Below, one piece after another: positions 34,507 to 43,888 of a DNA stretch of 64,000 nucleotides. The notes beneath the pieces are model-generated. The model worked only from the letters and a program-made list of their open reading frames with translations, had not been told where the DNA came from and made no database searches. The stretch's first letter is position 1; each line of letters begins with the position of its first letter. The stretch spans positions 62,001-126,000 of the forward strand of contig NZ_QJKD01000014.1 in the NCBI RefSeq assembly GCF_003201875.1, written 5' to 3'. The position numbers and the translations under genes are program-made. Source of the stretch: Hungatella effluvii (lineage in GTDB: Bacteria; Bacillota; Clostridia; Lachnospirales; Lachnospiraceae).

Positions 34507-35574
34507 TTAATTCGCATACTTCTTCTCACCACGGAACTGGATCAGCGTGATGACAAGGACCATCAGGAACAATACCATGGCGACCGCGCTGGCATATCCC
34601 AGATTCCAGTTACGGAACGCTTCCTCGTAAATATGGTAGACGAGAACCATGGCTGAGGAGCTGACAACGCCGTTGGAACCGCCGGCCAGCATGTATACGA
34701 TATCGTAAACCTTGAAACAGTTAATCGTTAAAATAATCGTGACGAAGAACGTCGTCGGCTGCAGCTGCGGCCATGTGATGTAGCGGAAACGCTGAAGGGA
34801 ATTAGCCCCGTCTAAGCTGGCCGCCTCATAGAGCTCGGCGTTGATTCCCTGTAAACCTGCTAAATAGATGACCATGTAATAGCCCATGTTCTTCCATACG
34901 GAAAACAGTACGATCGTGAACATGACCCAGTGGGGGTCGGCCGCCCATTTCGGCAGGCTCTTCGCAGATACGCCCAACTGATATAAAATCATGTTGATGG
35001 GACCGCTCTTCTGGGGACTGAAAAGCATGTTCCATACGGCGGCCACGGCCACCAGCGACGCTACGTAGGGGAAGAAGCTGACGGTACGGAAGAAATTCCG
35101 TCCCTTGACCTTCTGATTTAACAGAACCGCCAGCCCCAGCGCACAGGCCAGGGTAAAGGGCACTGTCGCAAGACAGTAGACGATTGTATTGACAAAGGAC
35201 GCCCGGAATCTGGCGTTTCCAACCATCTGTATAAAATTCTTGAGTCCGGCGAACTCCATGGGGCTGTTGCCATCCCATTTCATAAATGCCAGCACAAAGG
35301 CAAAGATGATCGGTCCCAGGGTAAATACCGCGAATCCGATGAAGTTGGGAGCAATAAAGGAATATGCCACCATGTCCCTCTTTTCCTGTCTGGTAAACCG
35401 CTCTCCCGTGCGCACCTTCTTAATCTTCTCTTCTGTCGTCTCGATCTGGGAGATCAGTTTGTTTCTCTTGTGTGACTGTTCTGTATTTTTAAGCTCGCGC
35501 TCCAGAGCCTCACGCCTTGTGAGCAGCGCAGCAATTTTTTCGTTTTTCTGTGCTTCTGTTAATGTCTTAGCCAC
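34507..35574 (-). CDS. Sugar ABC transporter permease, MalF type, with N-terminal coiled coil
   Basis: A CUT1 permease of ~355 residues with the EAA loop INAELYEAASLDGA. The likely start is GTG at 35574, because AAGGAGG lies eight bases before it; an ATG at 35604 in the same frame is also possible. Unlike the other MalF-type protein here, it has ~60 hydrophilic residues before the first helix, rich in Glu, Lys, Leu and Arg with a heptad-like pattern (about residues 5-60), predicted as a cytoplasmic coiled coil. This extension is seen in some Firmicute permeases and its role is unknown. Confidence 0.9.
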   Translation of the reverse strand: MAKTLTEAQKNEKIAALLTRREALERELKNTEQSHKRNKLISQIETTEEKIKKVRTGERFTRQEKRDMVAYSFIAPNFIGFAVFTLGPIIFAFVLAFMKWDGNSPMEFAGLKNFIQMVGNARFRASFVNTIVYCLATVPFTLACALGLAVLLNQKVKGRNFFRTVSFFPYVASLVAVAAVWNMLFSPQKSGPINMILYQLGVSAKSLPKWAADPHWVMFTIVLFSVWKNMGYYMVIYLAGLQGINAELYEAASLDGANSLQRFRYITWPQLQPTTFFVTIILTINCFKVYDIVYMLAGGSNGVVSSSAMVLVYHIYEEAFRNWNLGYASAVAMVLFLMVLVITLIQFRGEKKYAN

Positions 35575-35643
35575 CGGCTTTTCCTCCTTTTTACCATTTA
35601 CCATTCCACAATTCGTTTCAAATTCAGAGGGGATTCTTTAAAT

Positions 35644-35670
35644 GAGGCGGGCTTTTATTCTGCCCGCCTC
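35644..35670 (-). terminator. Intra-operon hairpin after the second binding-protein gene
   Basis: GAGGCGGGC and GCCCGCCTC arms around a 9-base loop, between the binding protein and permease genes. The T run on the minus strand is weak. It is at the same operon position as the hairpin at 19917-19944. Confidence 0.65.
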
Positions 35671-35700
35671 TTTATGCTGCCTGATTGTTGTCTGCGCTTT

Positions 35701-37065
35701 TTATTCAGCCAGGATAGCGCTTACCTGCTCATCCATCTGTGCGATTCCGTCATCGACAGACATGCTTCCTGTCATGATGGCATCATGTGCTTCGTTCAGA
35801 GCGGTCTCAATCTCAGAGCTCTTCGGATGTACCGGCATTTCCAGATACAGATTTGCAGTATTTAACGCGTCTACACTGGTTTCGTCGTCCTTCGGGAAGC
35901 CTTCCGTTGCAGATACCAGGTTCGCTACTTCATCTGTCATAACAGCCGGGATTGTTCCTGTTGCTGCGAGAACTTCTGCACCTTCTGCTCCGCTTACGAA
36001 GTTTACGAACTCCCAGGCCAGATCTTTATGAGGCGCGTTGGTCGGGATTGCGAGGGAGGTGATGGTTGCCAGTGTGGAACCAGCCTCTACGCCGTCAGCA
36101 TGAGGATACTTTGCAATTCCCCAGTTTGTGCAGTCTGTGTACTCGCCTGTTTTGATCTTCTCGATCAGTGTGGAGATGAACCAGGTTCCCATGTTCATCA
36201 TCGCTACGTTGCCCTGGGCAAATGCGCCGGAGTAATGAAGACCGCTGGTCTTTAAGGTTGCATAATCCTGGCATACGCCGTCTTCCTGCTCTGCAAGAAC
36301 CATGTCGTAGTATGGCTTTAAGAACTCATACTTTCCGTCCAGAATCGTATTCTTTCCATCCAGGATACCGAACAGCTGAACTGCGGATCTCCATGTGTGG
36401 TAATGAGCGCCGTATACTTCCTGGCCTGGAGTGTCGACGGTTACGGATCTGGCCAGCTTATCATACTCATCGAATGTCATGTCGTTGGTCGGATAGGCAA
36501 CTCCTGCCTTGTCAAATACATCCTTGTTGTAGAACAGCACCCAGAAGTCATTTCTGAATGGAAGCTCGTATAACTTGCCGTCTACCGTGATCTGATCGGT
36601 AAGTCCCTTGTACTGAGCCAGATCCACGCCGGAATCTGATATGTAGCTGTCGAGAGGCTCCAGCACGCCCTTGTTCACCAGGGTCATGTAGCCTGGAACG
36701 TCCTTTACGGTTACTACGTCGAAGTCGGAACCATTGCCTGTAAGCTCTGTAGCAAGTACAGTCTGGTAATCGGTGGATCCCAAATCTACCATTTCAATAG
36801 TAACATCCGGGTGAGCCTTCTCGAACTCATCGATGAGCGGCTGGTAGTAGGTCGTGGAGCTGATATCCCAGACAGACCACTTAAGAGTTGTCTTATCTCC
36901 AGAGGCCGCTGCCGTCGTGTCCGCCGGTGCCTCTGCCTTCGTTGTCGTCTCCGTGGTTGTTCCTTCCGGTGCAGCCGTTGTTTCCTTGCTGCTGCTTCCG
37001 CAGCCAGCCAGCGTGGTAACTGCCATCACTCCTGCAAGTGCGAGACTTAATGCTCTTTTTTTCAT
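35701..37065 (-). CDS. Extracellular sugar-binding lipoprotein of the second ABC importer
   Basis: A 454-residue family 1 solute-binding protein. The signal peptide ends in the lipobox LAGC with C22 as the lipidation site, followed by a Thr/Glu/Ala-rich linker (SSSKETTAAPEG...) and the two-lobed domain. The ATG at 37065 is chosen over 37101 because AGGAGG precedes it. It heads the operon of permeases, GH2, GH88 and DUF2264 genes, so its ligand is probably a uronic-acid-containing oligosaccharide. Confidence 0.93.
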   Translation of the reverse strand: MKKRALSLALAGVMAVTTLAGCGSSSKETTAAPEGTTTETTTKAEAPADTTAAASGDKTTLKWSVWDISSTTYYQPLIDEFEKAHPDVTIEMVDLGSTDYQTVLATELTGNGSDFDVVTVKDVPGYMTLVNKGVLEPLDSYISDSGVDLAQYKGLTDQITVDGKLYELPFRNDFWVLFYNKDVFDKAGVAYPTNDMTFDEYDKLARSVTVDTPGQEVYGAHYHTWRSAVQLFGILDGKNTILDGKYEFLKPYYDMVLAEQEDGVCQDYATLKTSGLHYSGAFAQGNVAMMNMGTWFISTLIEKIKTGEYTDCTNWGIAKYPHADGVEAGSTLATITSLAIPTNAPHKDLAWEFVNFVSGAEGAEVLAATGTIPAVMTDEVANLVSATEGFPKDDETSVDALNTANLYLEMPVHPKSSEIETALNEAHDAIMTGSMSVDDGIAQMDEQVSAILAE

Positions 37066-37125
37066 TGTATTCCCTCCTGATTTGAATTTGGTAAATCTCA
37101 TCTGTCTGTGATTTACTATGCCTAA

Positions 37126-37154
37126 ATTATAACCGGACCGCCGGCTGAAAAGAA
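37126..37154 (-). promoter_or_regulatory. Candidate activator-dependent promoter of the uronate-oligosaccharide operon
   Basis: TATAAT (37131-37126) with a poor -35 (TTCTTT) 17 bases upstream on the minus strand. A strong -10 without a good -35 is typical for promoters that need an AraC-type activator such as the one at 39264. Confidence 0.45.
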
Positions 37155-37299
37155 TGGATTTTATCTCATAAAATATTCATTATTTATTCACAATTATTTC
37201 ATAAACCCCTTGGCAATGTATTTTTTTACGATTAATAATACAATTTCTCTATTGTATACATATTGCATTGTTTTTCGTAAAGTACCATTCCATTTTTCA

Positions 37300-37328
37300 T
37301 TGACAATTTACAATAAATAGTCTAATTT
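37300..37328 (+). promoter_or_regulatory. Promoter of the second two-component system operon
   Basis: TTGACA, 17-base spacer, TAATTT, about 38 bases before the kinase ATG. Confidence 0.6.
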
Positions 37329-37365
37329 TGTATATAGAAATCTGTAGAGAGAGGAATTCATCCTT

Positions 37366-39267
37366 ATGATAAAGAAATTTCTTCCCAGTTCCATCCGCGG
37401 AAAAATCATGGCCGTAACGGCGGCGATCACGGTTCTGATCGCAGTCATCACCATGGCGGTCTGCTATTCCGTATTCCAGTCTTTTCTTATGAAAAACCAG
37501 ATTCAGTCCACGGAATTCAACCTTTCCGTCGTCAGCAGCAACATGGCGGAGGATATGAAGGAGATCGTCACCTTTACCAAATGGTGCTGCTCCAACAGCG
37601 AGGTCGGCCACTATCTGGAACGGCTGAAGGACCAGCCGAAGCTCCCAACGGCTTCCAAGGACACCGAGGGCCTGCGACCGCTGGCTCTGACCGCTTACAA
37701 AAGGCTGAATGAGGAATACATAACCTCCGGGAGCGCTGGCGGCAAGAAGTATATGGCCCGTGTCATCATCTCCACTCCCAATACCGGGAATTTCCTGCAG
37801 TCCATGACCAGCGCCAACTACTCCAGCTCCTTCGACGCCGCGCGGGTCAGCAAAAGCAGCTTCTTCGCTCCTCTGTTTGAAAGCCACGACTTTCGATGGA
37901 TCGGGGTGGTGGACGATCCGATCTCCAATGCCAATCACGAGAAGATCATCCCCATCGTGCGCCCCGTGTATGATGAATACAGCCTGGAGATCATCGGCTG
38001 GACCTATGTGGAGGTCTCCTCCCGCCTGTTCACGGACTACCTGGCTTCCTATCCTCAGGCCAGCGACAGCCAGCTGTTTTTGACGATCGGGAACAAGACC
38101 TACGGTTCCTCCAGCAGCACCTGGTCTGATCCCGCCATGCCCTATACCGATTTTAAGCCTGTGACCGGCACTGCCACACTGGATTCCGGCACGCAGGTAT
38201 TTTCCGTGGTCTCCCCAAATGGAGAAAAACGGATGCTGGTCCGGCGTCCTGTCGAGGTGGAGGGAGCCGACGGCTGGTATCTCTCCCAGGTTTTATCCCG
38301 GCAGCAGTTTAACCAGCAGCGCGTGGTCTACCTCCTGCTGATTGTCGGAATCAGCGCAGCCATCATCTCCCTCGGCTGTCTGCTGACCGTTCTCTTGAAC
38401 AAGATCATCAGCCAGCCCATCAGACGGCTCAGCTTAAAGATTGACGCCATCGCAGACGGAGATTTCTCCAGGGACAGTGAGATCGAATGGAACCACGAAC
38501 TGGGCTCCATCGGCCGCGGAATCAACAATATGTCGGAAAATATCGTAACCCTGATGGACAAGCGGGTGGCGGATGAAAAACAGAAAAAAGATCTGGAATA
38601 CCAGATTTTGCAAAGCCAGATCAATCCGCATTTCCTCTACAATACGCTGAATTCCATCAAATGGATGGCCACGATCCAGAACGCCACCGGTATCGCCGAC
38701 ATGACGACGGCTCTCGCCAGACTGTTAAAAAGCGTCTCCAAGGGGACCTCATCCATGGTCACCCTGCGGGAAGAGCTGGATCTCGTCAAGGATTATTTCC
38801 TTATTCAGCAGTACCGGTACGGCGGAAGCATCACCATGGACTACCACATCGAATCGGAGGAGCTTTACGGCTGCGAGATCCACCGTTTCACCCTGCAGCC
38901 AATCATCGAGAACGCGCTGTTCCACGGTATCGAGCCGAAGGGAACCGCCGGTGCCATCACGGTATCCGCCGAATCCGGCGCCGTGAACGGAAAGAAAGTG
39001 CTGAAGATCAGCGTGACCGACAACGGAATCGGCATGACCCGGGAGACCATCGATTCCGTGCTTCATGAGGAAGACAACCCCGGCAAAAACAAGACCGATT
39101 TCTTCCGTCACGTGGGAATCAGCAACGTAAACCGGAGAATCCAGTACGATTTCGGACCGGAATACGGAATCACCATTGTCAGCGAACCGGGCGTCTACAC
39201 GACCATGACGATCGTACGCCCTTATATCAACCAATCTGAAAGGAAGAAAGATGAGGATCTGCTATGA
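37366..39267 (+). CDS. Sensor histidine kinase, YesM type
   Basis: A 633-residue membrane kinase. The first membrane segment is near residues 14-36, the extracellular sensor spans about 37-320, the second segment is near 323-345, then HAMP and the catalytic part with phospho-acceptor histidine in QSQINPHFLYNTLNSIKWM and ATP lid VTDNGIGMTRETID. The sensor is probably a double Cache fold. It is divergent from the binding protein/GH88 operon and overlaps its response regulator by 4 bases, so the pair is translated together. Confidence 0.93.
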   Translation: MIKKFLPSSIRGKIMAVTAAITVLIAVITMAVCYSVFQSFLMKNQIQSTEFNLSVVSSNMAEDMKEIVTFTKWCCSNSEVGHYLERLKDQPKLPTASKDTEGLRPLALTAYKRLNEEYITSGSAGGKKYMARVIISTPNTGNFLQSMTSANYSSSFDAARVSKSSFFAPLFESHDFRWIGVVDDPISNANHEKIIPIVRPVYDEYSLEIIGWTYVEVSSRLFTDYLASYPQASDSQLFLTIGNKTYGSSSSTWSDPAMPYTDFKPVTGTATLDSGTQVFSVVSPNGEKRMLVRRPVEVEGADGWYLSQVLSRQQFNQQRVVYLLLIVGISAAIISLGCLLTVLLNKIISQPIRRLSLKIDAIADGDFSRDSEIEWNHELGSIGRGINNMSENIVTLMDKRVADEKQKKDLEYQILQSQINPHFLYNTLNSIKWMATIQNATGIADMTTALARLLKSVSKGTSSMVTLREELDLVKDYFLIQQYRYGGSITMDYHIESEELYGCEIHRFTLQPIIENALFHGIEPKGTAGAITVSAESGAVNGKKVLKISVTDNGIGMTRETIDSVLHEEDNPGKNKTDFFRHVGISNVNRRIQYDFGPEYGITIVSEPGVYTTMTIVRPYINQSERKKDEDLL

Positions 39268-40892
39268 TAAAATTACTGATTGTAGATGATGAGCCGCTGG
39301 TTCAGATCGGAATCAAGTCCATGATAAACTGGGATGAATACGGAATCGAGATCTGCGGAACCGCCATGAACGGCGCCAATGCGCTGGATTTAATTGAGGA
39401 ATATTCTCCGGAGATCGTCATCACCGACATCCGCATGCCCATCATGAACGGGCTGGAGCTTGCAAAGACCTGCCGTGAAAAATACGGAAGAATTCCTCTC
39501 TTCATCTTTCTGACCAGCTACGAGGAATTTCAGCTGATCAAGGAGGCCATGACATACGAAGCCGTCGATTACTTAATCAAGCTGGAACTGAGCGCCGACT
39601 CCCTGGCAGACGCCGTGAAGAAGGCGAAAAACCGTCTGGAAAACCTTCAGGCCGTAGTAAAGGCCAAAGACCCCGGCCGTCCCCTGCTCCAGAGCTACTA
39701 TGATAAATTCATCCTGCGCCTGCTGCACAATCTCTTTGACACGGAAGAACAGTTCCATCTCCAGGCGAAGGATTTGAAGCTGACCTTCACGGACGCCTGC
39801 TACTGCGCCGCCCTGTTCGAGATACGCGAGGAATCCCACGGCTCCATGGACCATGCCAAGCTGATGAATCTCTGCAGCAGCACCTATTCCATGGCCCGGG
39901 ATATTTTGAACAAGCACGTTCCCTGCTACGCCATCTCTCTCGATATGAAGCATTTTGCCGTGATTTTCCACGTTCAGAAGCCGGAGGATTTAAACGGCGC
40001 CCAGCTTCATAGCGCGGTCAAAAATGCGGTGGAAATGGTTCACAACTACTTTAATGTCACCGTGCTGGCTGGGATCGGCAGTCCGGTGGAACAGCCCTTA
40101 AAGATCTGCGAATCCTACCAGGACGCGAGGCAGGCCTTCGGGCGGACCAATAGTACCTCTCCGATCGTCCAGTTTTCCCAGGACGACACCCAGTCCGTCA
40201 AGAACGCGTTCAACATCGCCGTATTTAAAAATGACATCACCAAGGCTTTTGACGAATTCGATACCGACGTTCTCTACCGGACGCTTTCCGAGATCATCGA
40301 GTTGTTCAGGGCGCATCCCCTCCGCTTCCTGCAGGCGGTGGACGGGGCCTGTAATATTCTCTACTTAGCGCTCTCCCTGCTCCCCGACGGAGAGGAAAAC
40401 ATGATGGAGATCTTCTCCTCCTACAGCGACGGCTACCGTTCCATCTACCGTTTTACCAGTGTGGATCAGATCATCGAATGGATGATCATCCTGCGGGACG
40501 GCTTATGCGAGGTGCTAAAATCCAAGAGAAAGACGTATAAGGCCCACGTCATCACCAACGTGCAGAAGTACATAGGCAGCCACGTGAGCGAGCGCCTCTC
40601 CTTAAATGAGGTAGCCGGCGTCTTCGGTCTCAGCCCTAACTATCTGAGCATTTTATTTAAGAAAAACTGTCAAGTGGGCTTCTCCGAATATATCTCCCAG
40701 GCCAAGATCGCAAAGGCCAAAAGCATGCTCTTAGAGCAGGACATGAAGATCTACGAGGTGGCGGACAGGCTGGGCTTTGAAAGCGCCTTTTATTTCAGCA
40801 AGGTATTTAAAAAAGTGGAGGGCATCTCTCCGCGCGAATATATACAGCAAAACACCATCGGTCCCGATGGAGAACAAGGAGACTCATTATGA
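39264..40892 (+). CDS. Response regulator, YesN/AraC type
   Basis: A 542-residue protein with a receiver domain (D55 in IVITDIRMP), a long middle region and two C-terminal AraC helix-turn-helix motifs (LSLNEVAGVFGLSPNYLSILF and KIYEVADRLGFESAFYFSKVF). It probably activates the divergent ABC/GH operon and its own operon. It overlaps both the kinase gene upstream and the heparinase-family gene downstream by 4 bases (ATGA type), so all three are one translational unit. Confidence 0.93.
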   Translation: MIKLLIVDDEPLVQIGIKSMINWDEYGIEICGTAMNGANALDLIEEYSPEIVITDIRMPIMNGLELAKTCREKYGRIPLFIFLTSYEEFQLIKEAMTYEAVDYLIKLELSADSLADAVKKAKNRLENLQAVVKAKDPGRPLLQSYYDKFILRLLHNLFDTEEQFHLQAKDLKLTFTDACYCAALFEIREESHGSMDHAKLMNLCSSTYSMARDILNKHVPCYAISLDMKHFAVIFHVQKPEDLNGAQLHSAVKNAVEMVHNYFNVTVLAGIGSPVEQPLKICESYQDARQAFGRTNSTSPIVQFSQDDTQSVKNAFNIAVFKNDITKAFDEFDTDVLYRTLSEIIELFRAHPLRFLQAVDGACNILYLALSLLPDGEENMMEIFSSYSDGYRSIYRFTSVDQIIEWMIILRDGLCEVLKSKRKTYKAHVITNVQKYIGSHVSERLSLNEVAGVFGLSPNYLSILFKKNCQVGFSEYISQAKIAKAKSMLLEQDMKIYEVADRLGFESAFYFSKVFKKVEGISPREYIQQNTIGPDGEQGDSL

Positions 40893-42697
40893 TTACAGAA
40901 GCAGCAAAAACTCTCACGGATTCACTCAGGCTTTTCACACCCTGCCCGCCGGCGGCCGACAGGGAATGCTGGGAGAAGCTCCCGGAAGACTTGAAAGCCC
41001 GCCTGATAAAAAATGGAGAAGCATATCTCCACTACGAATATCCCGCCTTAACCGCCGTGGATTTCATGGAATTTACACGCAGCGGAAACAGAAGCCGCTA
41101 CCAGGACAGGCTCTTCGCCAGACGGACCGCTTTAGACAGCCTGGTTCTTGCGGAATGTGCAGAACACCGGGGCCGCTTCCTCGATGACATTATCAACGGC
41201 ATTTATTTAATCTGTGAGGAAAATGCATGGCAGCTTCCGGCACACAACTCCTATATCCGTGATACGCCCCAGTTTCCCCTTCCTGACGTCACAAGGCCCG
41301 TCATCGACTTATTCGCCGCCGAGACCGCTTCCGTCCTTGCCGTGGCGGAATACCTGCTGCGCAGCGAATTAAAAGAAGTAAGCCCCTTCCTCTCCGTCAT
41401 GATCGACCACGAACTGGAGACACGGATCTTCACGCCCTATCTGGGCGAACATTTCTGGTGGATGGGGGATGGAAAGAGCCATATGAACAACTGGACGGTC
41501 TGGTGCACCCAGAACGTGCTGCTCTCCGCCTTTACCCGGCCTCTTCCGAAAGAGACACAGACCGCGATTCTTACCAAAGCGGCTGGAAGCATCGACTATT
41601 TCCTGGCAGAGTACGGCCAGGACGGCTGCTGCGATGAGGGCGCCCAGTATTACCGTCACGCAGGGCTCTGCCTCTTCGGCTGCCTTGAAATCCTGAACGG
41701 AATCACGGATCATGCCTTCTCCTTCGCCTGGGAGCAGGAAAAGATCAGAAATATCGCCTCCTACATCTTAAATGTGCACGTGGATACGGTCTATTACGTC
41801 AATTTCGCAGACTGCTCACCCGTGGCCGGCCGCTGCAATGCCAGGGAATACCTGTTTGGAAAGCGCACCGGAAACCAGGCACTCATGGAGTTCGCGGCCT
41901 CCGATTACCAGAACAGTGAAGACCCGCTCACCCTGGACGAGCACAATCTGTTTTACCGGCTTCAGACCGTATTTTCCCATGAAGAGATGATGCAGTATGA
42001 CAGGAATCCCGTAATCGTCCACCGGGACCTCTATTATGAAAGCGTCGGCCTCTTTATGGCCCGCGACAGCCGCCTCTATCTCGCCGTGAAGGGCGGAGAC
42101 AACGACGACAGCCATAACCACAACGACGTCGGCAGCTTCACCATTTACAAGGACGGAAAGCCGCTCTTCATCGACGCCGGTGTGGAAACCTACACGAAGA
42201 AGACCTTCTCTCCCGACCGTTACGATATCTGGACCATGCAGTCCCGGTATCACAACCTGCCCACCTTCGTGGACCATGGCAGGGAGACAGTCCAGCAGGC
42301 CGGCGAACAGTACCGCGCCGCGGATGTCCGATATGAACTGGGAAAAACAGCCTGCCGGATATCCATGGAGATCCGGCAGGCATATCCCGACGACCGGATC
42401 CGTTCCTACACACGGGACGCAGTGCTGGAAAAGGAAAAGTCCATCACCATCAGGGACCACTACGAGGGTGACGGCGGTACGGCCGTCCTGTCGCTCATGT
42501 TCTGCGGGAAGCCTGTTATTGATCAGAATACCATCCGAATCGGTGATCTGGCTGCCTGTACAGTGGAAGGCGCTTCCTCCATCACCGTGGAAGAGATTCC
42601 AGTCACTGACGAGCGCCTGAAAACGGCCTGGGAGCACAATCTGTACCGCTGCCTCGTCACCATGGAAGCCCACGATCTGACTCTGACGATTGGCTAG
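40889..42697 (+). CDS. Heparinase II/III family protein
   Basis: A 602-residue protein with an N-terminal helical toroid (WGDGKSHMNNWTVW near residue 195 and QYYRHAG near 255) and a C-terminal beta-sandwich holding the heparinase II/III mark DDSHNHNDVGSFTIY near residue 410. Members of this fold are lyases of heparin, heparan, alginate or other uronate polymers, breaking the chain by beta-elimination. Several polysaccharide lyase families share the fold, so the substrate is open. No signal peptide or lipobox is visible, so it appears cytoplasmic and would act on imported oligosaccharides. Its products would be substrates of the GH88 enzyme. Confidence 0.88.
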   Translation: MITEAAKTLTDSLRLFTPCPPAADRECWEKLPEDLKARLIKNGEAYLHYEYPALTAVDFMEFTRSGNRSRYQDRLFARRTALDSLVLAECAEHRGRFLDDIINGIYLICEENAWQLPAHNSYIRDTPQFPLPDVTRPVIDLFAAETASVLAVAEYLLRSELKEVSPFLSVMIDHELETRIFTPYLGEHFWWMGDGKSHMNNWTVWCTQNVLLSAFTRPLPKETQTAILTKAAGSIDYFLAEYGQDGCCDEGAQYYRHAGLCLFGCLEILNGITDHAFSFAWEQEKIRNIASYILNVHVDTVYYVNFADCSPVAGRCNAREYLFGKRTGNQALMEFAASDYQNSEDPLTLDEHNLFYRLQTVFSHEEMMQYDRNPVIVHRDLYYESVGLFMARDSRLYLAVKGGDNDDSHNHNDVGSFTIYKDGKPLFIDAGVETYTKKTFSPDRYDIWTMQSRYHNLPTFVDHGRETVQQAGEQYRAADVRYELGKTACRISMEIRQAYPDDRIRSYTRDAVLEKEKSITIRDHYEGDGGTAVLSLMFCGKPVIDQNTIRIGDLAACTVEGASSITVEEIPVTDERLKTAWEHNLYRCLVTMEAHDLTLTIG

Positions 42698-42754
42698 TAC
42701 AGTGTTGCACCGATAACGCAGTCACAGCACTGCACCGCATAAGGAGGCTAACTC

Positions 42755-43888
42755 TTGAACCTTACACGAAAGGCCATCGGCCGCCGCATTCTGGCCGCCG
42801 CAAAAAAAGATACAATTCTGACGGTTTCCCTGGTCTGTGCCGTCTTTTCCATGTTTCTCGTCCCGCCCTCCGCCGCTTACATCGGATACGTGGACTTCCG
42901 GGTCCTGGCCCTTTTATTCTGTCTGATGGTGGTGGTGGCCGGATTTCAGGAATGCGGTCTCTTCGTCCTGATGGCGAGGAAACTGCTTTCCGGCGAGAAT
43001 AATTTCCGGCAGCTCTCCTGGATGCTGGTTATGCTGCCCTTCTTCTGTTCCATGCTGATCACCAATGACGTGGCTCTCCTGACCTTCGTCCCCTTTACCA
43101 TCCTTATTCTGGATATGATCGGCGAAAAGAAGCATATGGCCTGGATCGTGGTGCTCCAGACTGTGGCGGCAAACTTGGGGAGCATGGCCACCCCGGTGGG
43201 AAATCCGCAGAACCTCTTCCTGTACGGACGTTTTTCCATACCGGCAGGCAGCTTCTTCGCTGTCCTGCTGCCCTTAACCGCGCTGAGCTTCCTGCTCCTC
43301 ACTGCGGCAGTGTTCCGCATTCCCCGGATCCCCATGCAGATCCGGTTTGACGCTCCGGCGGCGGCCTCGGAAAAGCCCGCTCATCCGGCGCTCTTTTTGT
43401 TTTTGTTCCTTCTCTGCCTCCTGTCCGTATTCCGCGTTCTGGATTACCGGATCGTGCTGGCCGTCACCGTCGTCTGTCTCCTTCTCTTCGACAGAAAGCT
43501 GTTTCGCACCGCGGATTACCTTCTGCTTCTCACCTTCGTCTGCTTCTTCCTGTTCGCAGGCAACATGGGGCAGCTCGACTGGTTAAAGCGCTTTATGGCA
43601 GAGATTCTGAACCGGAATCCGGTGCTGTTCTCCGCCCTGACGAGCCAGTTTATCAGCAATGTTCCGGCGGCAGTGCTCCTCTCCGGTTTTACTAACGACT
43701 GGAAATCACTCCTGCTCGGGACGAACCTGGGTGGTCTGGGAACGCCGATCGCCTCGCTGGCCAGCCTGATTTCTCTGAAATTCTACATAAAAGAACTGCC
43801 AGATAAGGTTTCCCATTATCTGGCAGTGTTTACCGCAGTCAATATAGCGTTTTTTCTCATTCTGTACGCGGCGGCCAGCTTCCTTTAG
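42755..43888 (+). CDS. SLC13/ArsB-type anion transporter
   Basis: A 377-residue membrane protein with ten or so helices of the ion-transporter superfamily (DASS/ArsB/CitMHS). The paired loops are visible as NLGSMATPVGNPQN and SQFISNVPAAVLL, each with the Asn/Pro-rich reentrant mark; LITNDVALLTFVP is also present. It begins with TTG at 42755, seven bases after AAGGAGG. The substrate may be a dicarboxylate, sulfate or other anion. Placement after the heparinase-family gene raises sulfate or a uronate-derived acid as possibilities, but that is inference. It is shorter than typical DASS transporters (~450-480 aa). Confidence 0.82.
   Translation: MNLTRKAIGRRILAAAKKDTILTVSLVCAVFSMFLVPPSAAYIGYVDFRVLALLFCLMVVVAGFQECGLFVLMARKLLSGENNFRQLSWMLVMLPFFCSMLITNDVALLTFVPFTILILDMIGEKKHMAWIVVLQTVAANLGSMATPVGNPQNLFLYGRFSIPAGSFFAVLLPLTALSFLLLTAAVFRIPRIPMQIRFDAPAAASEKPAHPALFLFLFLLCLLSVFRVLDYRIVLAVTVVCLLLFDRKLFRTADYLLLLTFVCFFLFAGNMGQLDWLKRFMAEILNRNPVLFSALTSQFISNVPAAVLLSGFTNDWKSLLLGTNLGGLGTPIASLASLISLKFYIKELPDKVSHYLAVFTAVNIAFFLILYAAASFL

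Noticed and set aside
43796..43825. Intragenic 11-bp inverted repeat as terminator
   Set aside because: It lies within coding sequence ~60 bases before the stop with no T run; it may be chance and is only noted under the transporter.
42755..43888. Arsenite exporter ArsB
   Set aside because: The fold is shared but there are no ars genes nearby and the protein fits the broader anion transporter group equally well.
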